Positions 31,841 to 42,499 are shown, counted from the stretch's first letter. The stretch is DNA of 64,000 bases from Ichthyophis bannanicus (GCA_033557465.1 CM066037.1:201313156-201377155); one strand, 5' to 3'. Numbers and translations: made by a program. The notes: generated from the letters alone by a model not told the origin.

Positions 31841-32868
31841 AAAAGCAAAATAACATAAAACATACAAATTAAAACATATTATACATATACTATGGCGTAA
31901 ACCATAACATATAAAAAGGTTAAAAACTGTGCAATGGTCCTGGAAAAAGTGGACAAATTTTAACTTAAATATGCACATAGAGGAGAAACAGAACTAAAAT
32001 AAAACCAAAAGGGAGTCGCCCTTCTAGAAACTAATCATAGAGTTGCATAGCTTAAAACATAACATCAGATAATAGGTGAATACATTACCACAGGGGCGAA
32101 GTAACAACAAATAATAAGCATAGGGAACTCCTCAATCTATATAAAATAGGGGAGAGGAATAATGATGTTAGCATCGAATATCTCAATATTAAAACATTCA
32201 ATACAATGTAATACAGATAGAAAAGAATTGCATAAAGCATAATATGTAATGTATCCACTTATAACATATAACCAAAACATATGGTGTAGATAAAATGACA
32301 TGATGCAACTCAACAAACATGCGAATAAGGGGTAAACCAAATAAGAAAGAAAATGACACAAGTGAAAAAACAAAAACATAAAATAATCAATAATACATAA
32401 CCAATAACGTATATTGCACAAGGGTCAGATGGCACCTTAAATCGTACAGGTCGATGAAGCCATGCAAAATCACAAAAGGAGAGACAAATAGTGAGACCCA
32501 GGAAAACAAAAAGTGAAAAAATATGTGCATATGCAAATGTGTACGAGTAAAGCGGCATGTCAAAGGATTATAGGCAAGCTGCCAAAAAAAGTTCATCATA
32601 CAGACATTTTATGAGAACAAATTTGCATATAGGTTCATAGATTATGAAGAGAGCCAGACAAAAGGAAGCGAAAAAAAGGGAAGCAAAAAACTTTTCTTTG
32701 GCACTATAAAGAAATCGATATGTGAATGACGGCAGTAAGTCAGTCAAACATGCCGCAGTATTCGAGACTTGTAAATGAGCGCAAAAAAACGACAGGATAA
32801 AACACAAAGTGCAACGGTCAGATATCCAGAACGTTGTACCAGAATGATAAATGTGCACTTATACACAC

Positions 32869-32901
32869 ATGCAGTATTCATGCAGTATTCATGCAGTATT
32901 C
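32869..32901 (+). repeat. Three tandem copies of ATGCAGTATTC at the YR element's left junction
   Basis: The undisturbed arm (right copy) has one ATGCAGTATTC. The left arm has three in a row, then the YR retrotransposon. The two extra copies belong to the junction. Confidence 0.85.
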
Positions 32902-32906
32902 ATGCA

Positions 32907-32942
32907 CCGGGCCCGGGCCCAGTAACCTGGGCCCGGGCCCGG
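32907..32942. repeat. Perfect GC palindrome at the left end of the YR element
   Basis: 15-bp perfect arms (32907-32921 and 32928-32942; CCGGGCCCGGGCCCA type) around GTAACC. It probably belongs to the terminal structure of the YR element. Confidence 0.85.
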
Positions 32943-33013
32943 CCTCGGCCTCCTGCACGGGACAAGGGGCTCGGGGGTGGGTGGAGGGGGCGGCGCAGAG
33001 GTGCGCGGCATTT

Positions 33014-33046
33014 GAAATCGCTCCTTGGACAAGAAGGAGCGATTTC
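33014..33046. repeat. Perfect 13-bp hairpin in the YR element leader
   Basis: GAAATCGCTCCTT, 7-nt loop, AAGGAGCGATTTC. Confidence 0.85.
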
Positions 33047-33214
33047 ATTGGTCTGGTGGGTCGGATGGGCGGAGCAAGTGTTGGCGAGGAACCGCGTGGC
33101 TGTCCTTTTCGCCGTGGCTCCTCGAGAAGCAGACGCGGTTTTTTTGGACCGGCGACTGGGCCTGGGCAGCGTTCTTCGATCCGGGTGGTGTGTGCACACG
33201 CGGCGTGCAGCGCG

Positions 33215-33300
33215 GGTTGAGGGCTTGCTGCCTTACATCGGGTGAGTGTTGTGGACTGGTTGAGGGCTTGCTGCCTTACAGCGGGTGAATGTTGTGGACT
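33215..33300 (+). repeat. 43-bp tandem duplication in the YR element leader
   Basis: 33215-33257 and 33258-33300 are the same 43-bp unit, differing at two or three bases. It may be part of the untranslated leader or an internal promoter region; role unknown. Confidence 0.85.
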
Positions 33301-33458
33301 GGGGGGAGCATAGGGGGAGTGTAGGGGTTTGGGAGTAGCCTCCTTGCTCAGCATTAGGTGTTTTTTGGCGTCTGCTCGGAGGGCTCTTTTCCTGGCTAGC
33401 CTCCCTTCTTAAAAAAAAAAAAAAAAAACGGGACCTGGGGTGTAGCACCAGTCACACT

Positions 33459-35280
33459 TTGGCTGTGTCTGGAGGGCTGCGGGAGCATGGCACGTCCGGG
33501 AAAAGGGCCAGGGGGCAGCTGCAGGGTAGTAGCTCAGTGGGGTCGACTGGGAGAAAAGGGGCTGGAGCTAAGGGGTCTCGGGGAGCAGGGCCTGCTGGGG
33601 CTCGGGCCAGCAGTCAGAGCAGGTGGGGGGCAGGTCTAGGGGCTCAGAAACGTGGGAGGGGAGCTGGGCGTCATGGGGGTGGGGCTGTTCCTGCAGAGAG
33701 GGAGTTGACTCGAGGGACGCCCGGGGGTGCGTCAGCGGGGACTTCAGTGCCTGGGTTGGGGGCCCAGGGTCCTGTGCTGGGGGCAGTAGGGGAAGCGGGT
33801 CCAGTAGGTGGGGGAGCCGCTGTGGGGCTCGTCGGGGACAGGGGGGAACAGATAGACAGGGGAGCATTGGGGCGGGCGCCCTTTGTGGGTTTCAGTCCTT
33901 CAGGGGTCTCCTGCGGTTCTAGTGGCTCGGGGGCATATGGGTCATTTCCCAGAGGGTGTGGGATGTCGGGTATGCGCGACGATGGGTGGGCGGGCGGGCT
34001 GGCACCCTTTGTCTGGCCAGCCCATGAGCATGGGTCCCTGGGGGTGTGGGTGGGTGGGGGGATTGGGTGGAGGCTGGCTTACAGAGTGCCAGGGGACAGT
34101 CTCCATGGGGGGCGGCGGGGTGGGCGGCAGGGGGTTTGGGTACCTCGGCTTGGCATCAAAGGGGGGGAGCGGGTTTGGGGATGGGGCGTTATGGGATGGC
34201 CTCCGCGGGTGTTGGTGCTTCTCTTCCTCCGGTTTCGGGTGCTTCTATCCCTCTGCAGGGTCAAGCGAGCGGTGTGGCGGCTTCTGCTGGTGGCGGAGGA
34301 ATCCAGGCGGTGATGTCGCAGGGAGTGGATCAGACCGCGATGGTGCAGACATCGGCGGTGCCAGGGTGGGCGGAGCGTGCTGCTACAGGTGAGTCTCCAT
34401 GCGATTCGGTTGGCGTGGTTGTGGACGCATTGCCGGCAGGGGAGGGTGGTTCGTTGGCGCGCAAGGCCAAGTCGAAGAGGAAGCATAGACGGCATTGCAG
34501 ACGGGGCGCGTCGTCCTCGTCTTCGTCTTCTTCGTCCTCGGATAGTTCCTCTGATGCTTCTGCGGGGGGTGCGCCGGCAGGCGGGGGGCGGGGTCCTCGG
34601 TAGTGCGTTGTGCTGAGCTGTGGGAGAGTGTTCCGCGAAAGTTGCAGCGCAAGATCACGAAACGGCGATATATTGATATTTTTAGGCTTCTGGACGGACG
34701 GAAACGCTCGGGGGAAAGTAGGAAGAAACGGAAGGAGGATGAGAAGGCGGGGAGAGTATGGAAGGTTTCCCGAAACACTTTAAATTGGACGAGGGCCTTT
34801 TTGCGTTTGGCGAGCGTTTGTGGGCATGCTGATCCGAGTCGTTATGGTGAGCTGTTGGCTTATGCGGATGCCATATTAGCGGCATCTCAAGCGCATGATG
34901 GTTGGGCCTGGCTCAATTATGACGAGGAGTTTTGTGATATGATGGAAGAAAATCGGCAGCTGTCCTGGGGGATGAAGGATATTAATTTGTGGCTGACGCA
35001 GATGTCTGCCAAAAAGGGAGGCGCCGGTGGTGGTGCAGGTCAGGTCAGGGCGGGGGGCAATCCTGCGGCGGCGGGCTTTCGGTCCTTTCGGACTACGGGC
35101 CCCGTGCCTGATGCGACCAAAAGCGGACCGGGAGGAGATCTTTGCTGGCGCTTCAATAAAGCTTCCTGCCCCTTTCCAGACTGCAAGTTTCGGCATGCCT
35201 TTTTGCTCTGTGGGGCAGGCCACTCGGCCGCGAAGTGTAGTCGAAAAGGGGTGCCTGGAGCGCCGGTTGGGGGTAAGTGA
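33459..35280 (+). pseudogene. YR retrotransposon gag (ORF1), frame-broken
   Basis: Three frames are needed: 33459-34313 (very Gly/Ala-rich), 34046-34603 (ends with a basic patch 'KAKSKRKHRRHCRR' and a run of serines) and 34603-35280. The last encodes the typical gag C-terminus: 'WTRAFLRLASVCGHADP', 'YADAILAASQAHDGWAWLNY', then a Cys/His cluster 'CWRFNKASCPFPDCKFRHAF' and 'CGAGHSAAKC', a zinc-binding pattern known from DIRS/Ngaro ORF1. The role is nucleic acid packaging. The first frame may be mostly leader. The Ser/Arg patch at 34480-34560 is low-complexity. The frame change near 34600 shows decay. Confidence 0.7.
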
Positions 35281-36903
35281 GGAAGTTGGCGGGGGGTTGG
35301 CGCCTACCCCTATTAAATTGCAGGCGTTGCAACCGTGGTTAGCCCTTTATGTGAAGAGCAGGCACGGCAAGGTGGGGACAATGTTATGGGCGGGGTTTGC
35401 AGAAGGTTTTCGTATCCCATGTCAAAAGGGGGTAGGCGAGGTGGAGGCCAAAAATTCTAGCTCGGTTGGCCGGCTCGCCGAGGTGGCCCGGGTGAAGATT
35501 GTGGCGGAATGTGAATTGGGCAGAATCGCTGGACCATTCGACCAACCACCCTTTTCGCCGTTTATCATTTTTCCCCTTGGGGTTATCCCGAAGAAGGAGC
35601 CAGGGCGTTATAGGTTGATACACAATCTGTCTTTCCCTCCTGGTGCCTCGGTGAATGACCATATCCCGCGTGAGTTCTGCTCGGTGCGCTATGCGTCCTT
35701 TGATGAGGCTTTGGAGCTGGTGCGCCAGTGTGGAAAAGGGGCATTATTGGCAAAGGTCGACATCGAATCGGCATTTCGGCTTTTGCCGGTGCACCCGTCT
35801 GCCTTTCCATTGCTGGGCTTTCGCTTCGACGCTCGGTATTATTATGACAAGTGCTTGCCGATGGGTTGTGCGATATCTTGTGCGTACTTCGAGGCATTTA
35901 GCTCGTTTTTGCACTGGGTATTAGCTCAGCGGTCCGGGTGCACATCTATTGTGCATTATCTGGATGACTTTTTGTTTGTGGGTCCAGCACAGTCCACGGT
36001 GTGTGTGCGTCATTGCTGGGGTTGTTTCTTGAGATGGCCGCTGAGTTTGGCATCCCGTTGGCGGAAAGCAAGACGCTGGGGCCTGTGGCGTGTCTATCCT
36101 TTTTGGGGATTGAGATAGATGCGGAGGAGTTCATTGTCCGTCTGCCTGTGGATAAGGTGGAGCGTCTGCGACTCTTGGTAGCGGAGGTTGGTTCCGCCTC
36201 GAAGGTGACATTGACAGAGCTGCAGGTGTTGGTCGGTCACTTGAATTTCGCTTGTAGAGTCATTGCGATGGGGAGGCCCTTTGCGCGTAGGCTGTCCTTG
36301 GCCATGAAGGGGGTGCGTTGCGGCCACCATCGTATACGGGTGACGTCGGGGATGCGGGCCGATTTGCGGGTATGGGATGCCTTCCTGGCAGACTATAATG
36401 GCTGCTCAGTGTTGCAGTCGGCCGAACTATCCAATTGGGAATTGGAGTTGTTCTCAGATGCGGCAGGTAGTTCGAGTATGGGATTGTATTGTCAGAGTTT
36501 GTGGTGTGCGGCCCCATGGCCGGCGTCATGGGCTGTGAGTGGGTTGACGCGTAATGTGACATTCCTGGAGTTGTTCCCGATTGTGGTGGCTTTTTGGGTG
36601 TGGCCAGAAAGATTGCGGGACAGGCGGGTGGTTTTCTGGTGCGACAACGCGGCGGTGGTGCAAGTTATTAACCGACATTCGCCCAAGTGTCCACGGGTTG
36701 CGGCGTTGATGCGGGTGTTCGTTTTAGCGTGTCTTCGTCTCAATGTCACTGCTCGTGCGAGACATGTGCCCGGCACCCAGAATGCTATTGCTGATGCCCT
36801 GTCTCGTTTTCAGTGGGCGCAGTTCAGGGCTCTAGCGCCGGGGGCAGAGAAGACTTCAGCTGTTGTTCCGGAGCACCTTTGGAGGATTGGGATGCAGGAA
36901 TGA
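35027..36903 (+). pseudogene. YR retrotransposon reverse transcriptase and RNase H, one frameshift
   Basis: It overlaps the gag end in another frame, as usual for these elements. RT: 'PFIIFPLGVIPKKEPGRYR', 'LIHNLSFPPGASVND', 'LLAKVDIESAFRLLPVHP' (motif A), 'CLPMGCAISCAYFEAFS' (motif B), 'HYLDDFLFVG' (catalytic, about 35956). RNase H: 'ELFSDAAGSSSMG', 'FLELFPIVVAFWVW', 'FWCDNAAVVQVIN', 'RHVPGTQNAIADALSRF'. A two-base slip in a GT run near 35997-36006 moves the frame from 35027-36118 to 36001-36903. All other motifs are intact. Confidence 0.87.
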
Positions 36904-37763
36904 TGGATTTGCTGCGGTCCTCCTTGGCTCCAGGTACGTGGACAGCTTATCGGCGGGGTTATGCGAGGGTGCGGGAGTTCCTCAGGGGGAGTGGCTGGAG
37001 AGGTGGTAGTGTGGAGGACAAGTTAGCGGGTGCATTTATCGTGTGGGCGAAAGGGTGCGGCTGGTCCCGGTCGGCAGTGCGTTCGGCGCTGGCGGGTTTC
37101 TCCTTTTTCAGTAAGTCGTATGTGGTAAAGCGGCTGCTGGCCGGGTGGACCAGGGAGCAGCCGAGTGTGCCGGATTGGCGTCGCCCGGTGTCCCATGAGT
37201 TGCTGCTGCGCATATGGGATGTTTTGCCTGACGTGGCGGCTTCTGCGTATGAGACGGTGCTATTTCAGGCTTTGTTTGTTACGGCCTTTTTCGGGGCGTT
37301 TCGGGTCAGCGAGTTGGTCCCGCGGTCCGGCAGGGGTTTGGTTCAGGGTGGTTTGCAGGTGCACCATGTGGACCTGCAGGGGACGCTCGTGAGGATTTAC
37401 GTGGCGCGCTCGAAAACGGACCAGCAGGGCCTTGGCCGTTGGGTGCTCTTGAAAGCAATTCCGGGGGTGGGTTCCTGTCCGGTAAAAATTCTGGGCTATT
37501 ACGTTCGTCGGCGGTCGGACATAGCGGGCTGTTTTTTCTGTCACGCGGATGGGCTCGTGGTCACCCAGTTTCAATTCACGGCAGTTTTATGCCTGGCTTT
37601 GCGGAGGTTGGGCTTGGACGAGCGGCGGTACGCGTCCCATTCCTTCTGGATAGGAGCAGCGACCAGTGCAGCCGCGGCGGGACTTGGGGGCGAAGTGATT
37701 CAACGGATTGGGAGGTGGCGTTCCGGAGCCTACACAGGCTATGTGCGCCTGGACCAATTGTGA
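36813..37763 (+). pseudogene. Tyrosine recombinase of the YR retrotransposon, catalytic Arg replaced
   Basis: The frame opens within the RNase H end; the recombinase starts near 'MDLLRSSLAPGTWTAYRRGY' (36902). It has the N-terminal SAM-like part, then the catalytic residues: Arg in 'FGAFRVSELV', Lys in 'ARSKTDQ', the box 'HSFWIGAAT' (37638-37664) and a C-terminal Tyr in 'RWRSGAYTGYVR'. In the family the box reads His-x-x-Arg; here the codon 37647-37649 is TGG (Trp), one C-to-T change at a CpG from CGG. This enzyme normally integrates the circular cDNA. The frame is open, but with this residue gone it should be inactive. Confidence 0.85.
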
Positions 37764-37827
37764 GGCGGCGTCAGGCGTCGGGGGGGGGGGTGAGGGGGGG
37801 TATTAATGCTGTGTTTCTTTTTCAGGG

Positions 37828-38437
37828 TTGCTGCAGAGTGGGCCTCCGCGGAGCAACTGTATGAGCCCAGCCGGAGTATGGTGGATTCTGGGACATTCCT
37901 TCGTGTACTGGGCGGAGCGCAGAGCCGCGATTCGCCCGCTGGGGCTGCACCTGGGCTTGGTGTCTTGCAACGTGAGGCTGGTGTGGCTTGGCGAGCGTTG
38001 CATGCGATGGTGGCAGCTCCTTCCAGTGGTTCGGCGGCATGCGGAGCGGCGTCAGCGACCGGCGGCGGTGTTGCTGCATCTTGGAGGGAATGACTTATCC
38101 AATTGGACCTGCCGGCAGCTCATTCGGGCGGTGCAGCGGGACCTTCGGGTGCTGCAGGAAGAGTGGCCAGGTGTGGCAATTGCCTGGTCGGACATTATCC
38201 CGCGGCCTGCCTGCCTGTCTCTTGGCGAAAGTCAACAGGCAGATTGGACGTTGGGTGCAGCAGGCCGGTGGGTGGCAGGTCCAGCACCCGTGTGCGGACC
38301 CACGCTGTGCGGAACTGTATCGCACGGATGGGGTGCACTTGTCTCCGGTGGGACAGGATCTGTTATTAAATGATTGGCAGGAAGCTCTGGAAGTGATTGG
38401 TCGCAGCTTTATGGGGGTGGGGGCGGTGCGAGGATAA
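37828..38437 (+). pseudogene. SGNH/GDSL hydrolase-like ORF of the YR retrotransposon, frameshifted
   Basis: In the frame 37828-38373: 'VWWILGHSFVYWAERR' (nucleophile block, Ser) and 'LLHLGGNDLSN' (the Gly-x-Asn-Asp block). After a frameshift near 38215 the frame 37988-38437 gives 'YRTDGVHLSPVGQDLLLNDW' (the Asp-x-x-His block). Together these are the three SGNH landmarks in order. A hydrolase of this type is known from some Ngaro-like elements and, independently, from CR1 ORF1. Its role in transposition is unknown. The start codon is uncertain. Confidence 0.7.
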
Positions 38438-38454
38438 GTAAATTGCCTCGCACC
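38425..38454. terminator. Perfect 9-bp hairpin after the hydrolase ORF
   Basis: GGTGCGAGG, 12-nt loop, CCTCGCACC. It overlaps the stop region of the hydrolase ORF. A function in RNA processing is possible but not shown. The poly(A) signal AATAAA lies at 38768-38773. Confidence 0.4.
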
Positions 38455-39116
38455 GGTGGCGGGGTAGAGAGCCAGCGCTCGCAGAAGCGGCGCGGGCTTC
38501 AACTGGTTTAGGAGCAGTGGGGGGCCAAGTGCTCCTTGGGGTGGGGCGAGACAGCCCGGTTGGGGGTCTCGGCCCGGTAAGGGGGTGTGGGTGCCGGCCT
38601 TTGCTACTAGGATGGCGAGGCAGGCGGTGGGGTCCGGGGAGGAGGATGCTCCGCCTTGCTGCTAACATGGCGGGAGGGAGCATCGTCCGGCGATGGGGTG
38701 GGGGCTGGGGGGTTACGTTGAAGGTTGTTTAATTTGGCCCGTTTTGGGCCGGTTGTTACAGGTTGTAAATAAAGCTGCGACCAAAGTTTGTACCATATTA
38801 TAATTGTCGTGTATTTTGTTGGGGGGCAAGTTATGTGGGGGGGGTGTCGGGGATTACTGTGGGAGACGAGGCGGGTCTCCGGGTTACCAGAGTTACTATC
38901 GTAAACTCATAACAAAGAAGCTGGTAAATCATTAAGCTGGCCAACCAAGGCAAAAAACCTTATCATACTATGAACGTTGCAACGGTAGTGCGAATATATT
39001 TAAATGCACACATATGTGTAAGTAAAAATATCTTACCATAAAAATTTTTAACATATCACAAGTGGTTACACAAGACCAAGATAAGAATATATTTGTTACT
39101 GAGCGGGAAAATAAAC

Positions 39117-39195
39117 ATATTTTTAGTATAATGATTTCCGTTTATTACTTTACGGTTAATGGCAAGCCCCTGCTTTCGCGGCGATTCTTTATACT
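39117..39195. other. Spacer of the large palindrome
   Basis: 79 bp between the arms. It has its own weak inverted ends (AGTATAA/TTATACT). No coding content. Confidence 0.7.
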
Positions 39196-40458
39196 GTTTA
39201 TTTTCCCACTCAGTAACAAATATATTCTTATCTTGGTCTTGTGTAACCACTTGTGATATGTTAAAAATGTTTATGGTAAGATATTTTTACTTACACATAT
39301 GTGTACATTTAAATATATTCTCACTACCGTTGCAACGTTCATAGTATGATAAGGTTTTTTGCCTTGGTTGGCCAGCTTAATGATTTACCAGCTTCTTTGT
39401 TATGAGTTTACGATAGGAATACTGCATGTGTGTATAAGTGCACATTTATCATTCTGGTACAACGTTCTGGATATCTGACCGTTGCACTTTGTGTTTTATC
39501 CTGTCGTTTTTTTGTGCTCATTTACAAGTCTCGAATACTGCGGCATGTTTGACTGACTTACTGCCGTCATTCACATATCGATTTCTTTATAGTGCCAAAG
39601 AAAAGTTTTTTGCTTCCCTTTTTTTCGCTTCCTTTTTGTCTGGCTCTCTTCATAATCTATGAACCTATATGCAAATTTGTTCTCATAAAATGTCTGTATG
39701 ATGAACTTTTTTTGGCAGCTTGCCTATAATCCTTTGACATGCCGCTTTACTCGTACACATTTGCATATGCACGTATTTTTTCACTTTTTGTTTTCCTGGG
39801 TCTCACTATTTGTCTCTCCTTTTGTGATTTTGCATGGCTTCATCGACCTGTACGATTTAAGGTGCCATCTGACCCTTGTGCAATATACGTTATTGGTTAT
39901 GTATTATTGATTATTTTTATGTTTTTGTTTTTTCACTTGTGTCATTTTCTTTCTTATTTGGTTTACCCCTTATTCGCATGTTTGTTGAGTTGCATCATGT
40001 CATTTTATCTACACCATATGTTTTGGTTATATGTTGTAAGTGGATACATTACATATTATGCTTTATGCAATTCTTTTCTATCTGTATTACATTGTATTGA
40101 ATATTTTTAATATTGAGATATTCGATGCTAACATCATTATTCCTCTCCCCTATTTTATATAGATTGAGGAGTTCCCTCTGCTTATTATTTGTTGTTGCTT
40201 TGACCCTGTGGTAATGTATTCACCTATTATCTGATGTTATGTTTTAAGCTATGCAACTCTATGATTAGTTTCTAGAAGGGTGACTCCCTTTTGGTTTTAT
40301 TTTAGTTCTGTTTCTCCTCTATGTGCGTATTTAAGTTAAAATTTGTCCTCTTTTTCCAGGACCATTGAACAGTTTTTAACCTTTTTATATGTTATGGTTT
40401 ATGCCATAGTATATGTATAATATATTTTAATTTGTATGTTTTATGTTATTTTGCTTTT

Positions 40459-40503
40459 AGACCCCTGAAGAAGGCCTCCGGCTGAAACGTTTTAGTTGGG
40501 TCT
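40459..40503 (+). ncRNA. Hammerhead-ribozyme-like motif, right arm
   Basis: In order: AGACCC (helix I), CTGAAGA (fits the conserved CUGANGA), one extra A, a helix II of GGCC/GGCT with loop TCC, GAAA, a minimal helix III (AC with GT around a 6-nt loop), then GTT as the NUH cleavage triplet and GGGTCT, which pairs perfectly with AGACCC. This is the type I layout reported for Penelope-like elements. The extra A before helix II is unusual and could impair cleavage. Confidence 0.5.
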
Positions 40504-40587
40504 TCCAATAAGCTTTGTCCTCATTTATACACCTGCGTGTAGGCCTGGTCCTTGGTTTCCGCTTTCAGCCTTAAACCTTTTTTAAAC

Positions 40588-42148
40588 CCAGCTACACTAA
40601 CAGCCTTTACTACATCCTCCGGTAACAAATTCCAGAGTTTGATTACACGTTGAGTGAAAAAATATTTTCTCTTATTTGTCTTAAATAGTTTACCCTGTAG
40701 CTTTATTGCATGTTCCCTAGTCTTTCTATATTCTGATAACAGAAACAATCAATCTACGTTTACCCGTTCCACTCCATTCATTAATTTATAGACTTCTATC
40801 ATATCTCCCCTCAGCCATCTCTTTTCCAAGTTAAAGAGCCGTAACCTTTTTAGCCTTTCTTCATAGGGATATCTTTCCATCCCCTTTACCATTTTGGTGG
40901 CTCTTCTCTGTACCTTTTCTAATAATGCTATATTGTTTTTAAGATACGGCGACCAGAATTGCACACAATATTCAAGGTGCGGTCGCATCATGGAACAATA
41001 CAGAGGCATTATAATATCCTTTGTTTTATTTTCCATTCCTTTCCTTATGATACCTAGCATTCTATTTGCTCTCTTGGCCGCCGCTGCACACTGGGCGGAG
41101 GGTTTTAACATGTCATCCACAATGACACCTTAATCTTTTTCCTGGGTGGTGGTTCCTAATGTGGAACCTTGCATTGTGTAACCATAGTTTCAGTTGTTCT
41201 TCCCTAGGTGCATAACTTTGCACTTGTCCACATTAAATTTCATCTGCCATTTTGATGCCCAGTTTTCCAATTTATCAAGATCCTCTTGCAATTTTCGACA
41301 ATTCTTATGGGTTTTAACAACTTTAAATAGTTTTGTGTCATCTGCATATCTGATAACCTCACTCGTTATTCCCTTTTCCAGGTCATTTATGAATATGTCA
41401 AAAAGCAGCGGAACCAGCACAGATCCCTGTGGTACACCACTATTCACCTTTCTCCATTGGGAAAATTGGCCATTTAACCCTACCCTCTGCTTTCTATCTT
41501 TTAATCAGTTCCTGATCCACAATAGTACGCTGCCTCCTATCCCATGACTCTTTAGTTTTGCCAAAAGTCTCTGATGAAGGACCTTGTCAAAGGCTTTCTG
41601 AAAGTCCAAATGTACTATATCAGCCGACTCACCTTTGTCTACCTGTTTATTCACACCTTCAAAAAACATAACAGTTTAGTAAGACAAGATCTTGCTTGTC
41701 TAAAGCCATGTTGGCTGTCTCCCATGACTATCTACATGCTCAGCAATTTTGTTCTTTGTTATGGTTCCTACCATTTTTCCTAGTACTGACGTCAGGCTCG
41801 CCGGTCTTTAGTTGCCTGGATCACCCCTGGAACACTTTTCAAAAGTTGACTTTACGTTGGCCATCCTCCAATCTTCACGTATTACAGATGATTTTAATGA
41901 TAGTTCACAGATTACTAATAGCAGGTCTGCAATCTTATATTTCAGTTCTTTCAACACCCTTGGATTATATCATCCAGCCCAGGTGATTTGCTACTCTTCA
42001 GTTTATCTAATAGTTGTAATACATCTTCTCGATGTATTGATATTTCCTCGAATTCTTCCGCACCTTTAAATACCACTTCAGTCATAGGTAACATCCCTAC
42101 ATCTTCCTCAGTAAAGACCGAAGCAAAGAATTTACTCAGTCTCTCCAC
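40588..42148 (-). pseudogene. CR1-A copy II ORF2, RT and C-terminus
   Basis: Frames on the minus strand: 41951-42148 ('FFASVFTEEDVGMLPMTEVV'), 41190-41447 ('SGVPQGSVLVPLLFDIFIND', 'YADDTKLF'), 40749-41120 (post-RT region) and about 40588-40748 ('KRKYFFTQRVIKLWNLLPED'). The antisense plus strand between 41450 and 41950 retains the motif A region with stops and frameshifts. It serves as the reference that shows what copy I lost at 1395 and 1451. Confidence 0.82.
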
Positions 42149-42499
42149 TATCGTCTTGTCGCCTCTTAGTGCCCCTTTAACCCCTCTATCATCTAATGGA
42201 CCAGCTGACTCTATCTCACAGGCCTTTTGCTATGAATGTACTTGAAAAAGTCTTTATTATGCGTTTTTGCTTCAGCAGCAAGCTTCTTCTCAAATTCTCG
42301 CTTTGCCTGCCTTAATGCCTTGCATTTAACTTGCCAGTGCTTGTGCTGTTTCCAGTTTTCATCATTTGGCTCTTTTTTCCATTTCCTGAAAGATGCTTCT
42401 TTGGCAACAAGAGCCTCTCTGACCTCACCTTTAAATCATGCTGGTAGTTTTTTGGACTTCCTTCCACTTTTCTTAAACCGTGGAATACACCCAAGCTTG

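Larger units (their letters stand above)
32902..38895 (+). mobile_element. Tyrosine-recombinase retrotransposon (DIRS/Ngaro type)
   Basis: A GC-rich 6-kb element inserted in the left arm of the palindrome; the arm resumes at 38896 with CTATCGTAAACTC. No target duplication of ordinary type is visible, as expected for recombinase-mediated insertion. Gene order: gag (33459-35280), RT-RNase H (35027-36903), tyrosine recombinase (36813-37763), SGNH hydrolase-like ORF (37828-38437), poly(A) signal 38768-38773. The termini share AGTAAC in inverse orientation. An extra SGNH-like ORF argues for the Ngaro-like branch; that is from memory of the families. Confidence 0.88.
31695..40572. mobile_element. 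Large palindromic element with 15-bp target duplication, carrying a nested YR retrotransposon
   Basis: Flanked by AAACCTTTTTTAAAC at 31680-31694 and 40573-40587. Arms: left 31727-32879 plus 38896-39116, right 39196-40572; about 1.4 kb each, with a 79-bp spacer (39117-39195). The left arm is interrupted by the YR retrotransposon. The left end has an extra 32 bp (31695-31726). Both arms hold a hammerhead-like motif (31796-31840 minus, 40459-40503 plus). I find no RT or other recognisable protein in the arms, so it looks non-autonomous. The TSD, inverted-copy layout and motif resemble Penelope-like elements; that affiliation is inference. Confidence 0.8.

Noticed and set aside
32137..32858. Several overlapping ORFs in the left arm of the large palindrome and their mirror copies at 39438-40110
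   Set aside because: Hydrophobic, Phe/Cys/His-rich translations without motif, overlapping in all frames; they are what an AT-rich palindrome would give by chance.
33568..38502. Long antisense ORFs in the YR element (for example 34079-34495, 35583-35897, 38095-38502)
   Set aside because: Shadows of a GC-rich coding strand; the plus strand has family motifs, the minus strand none.
39056..39256. Two 64-codon ORFs on opposite strands that are nearly identical
   Set aside because: They are the same sequence read from the two inverted arms around the palindrome spacer, not genes.
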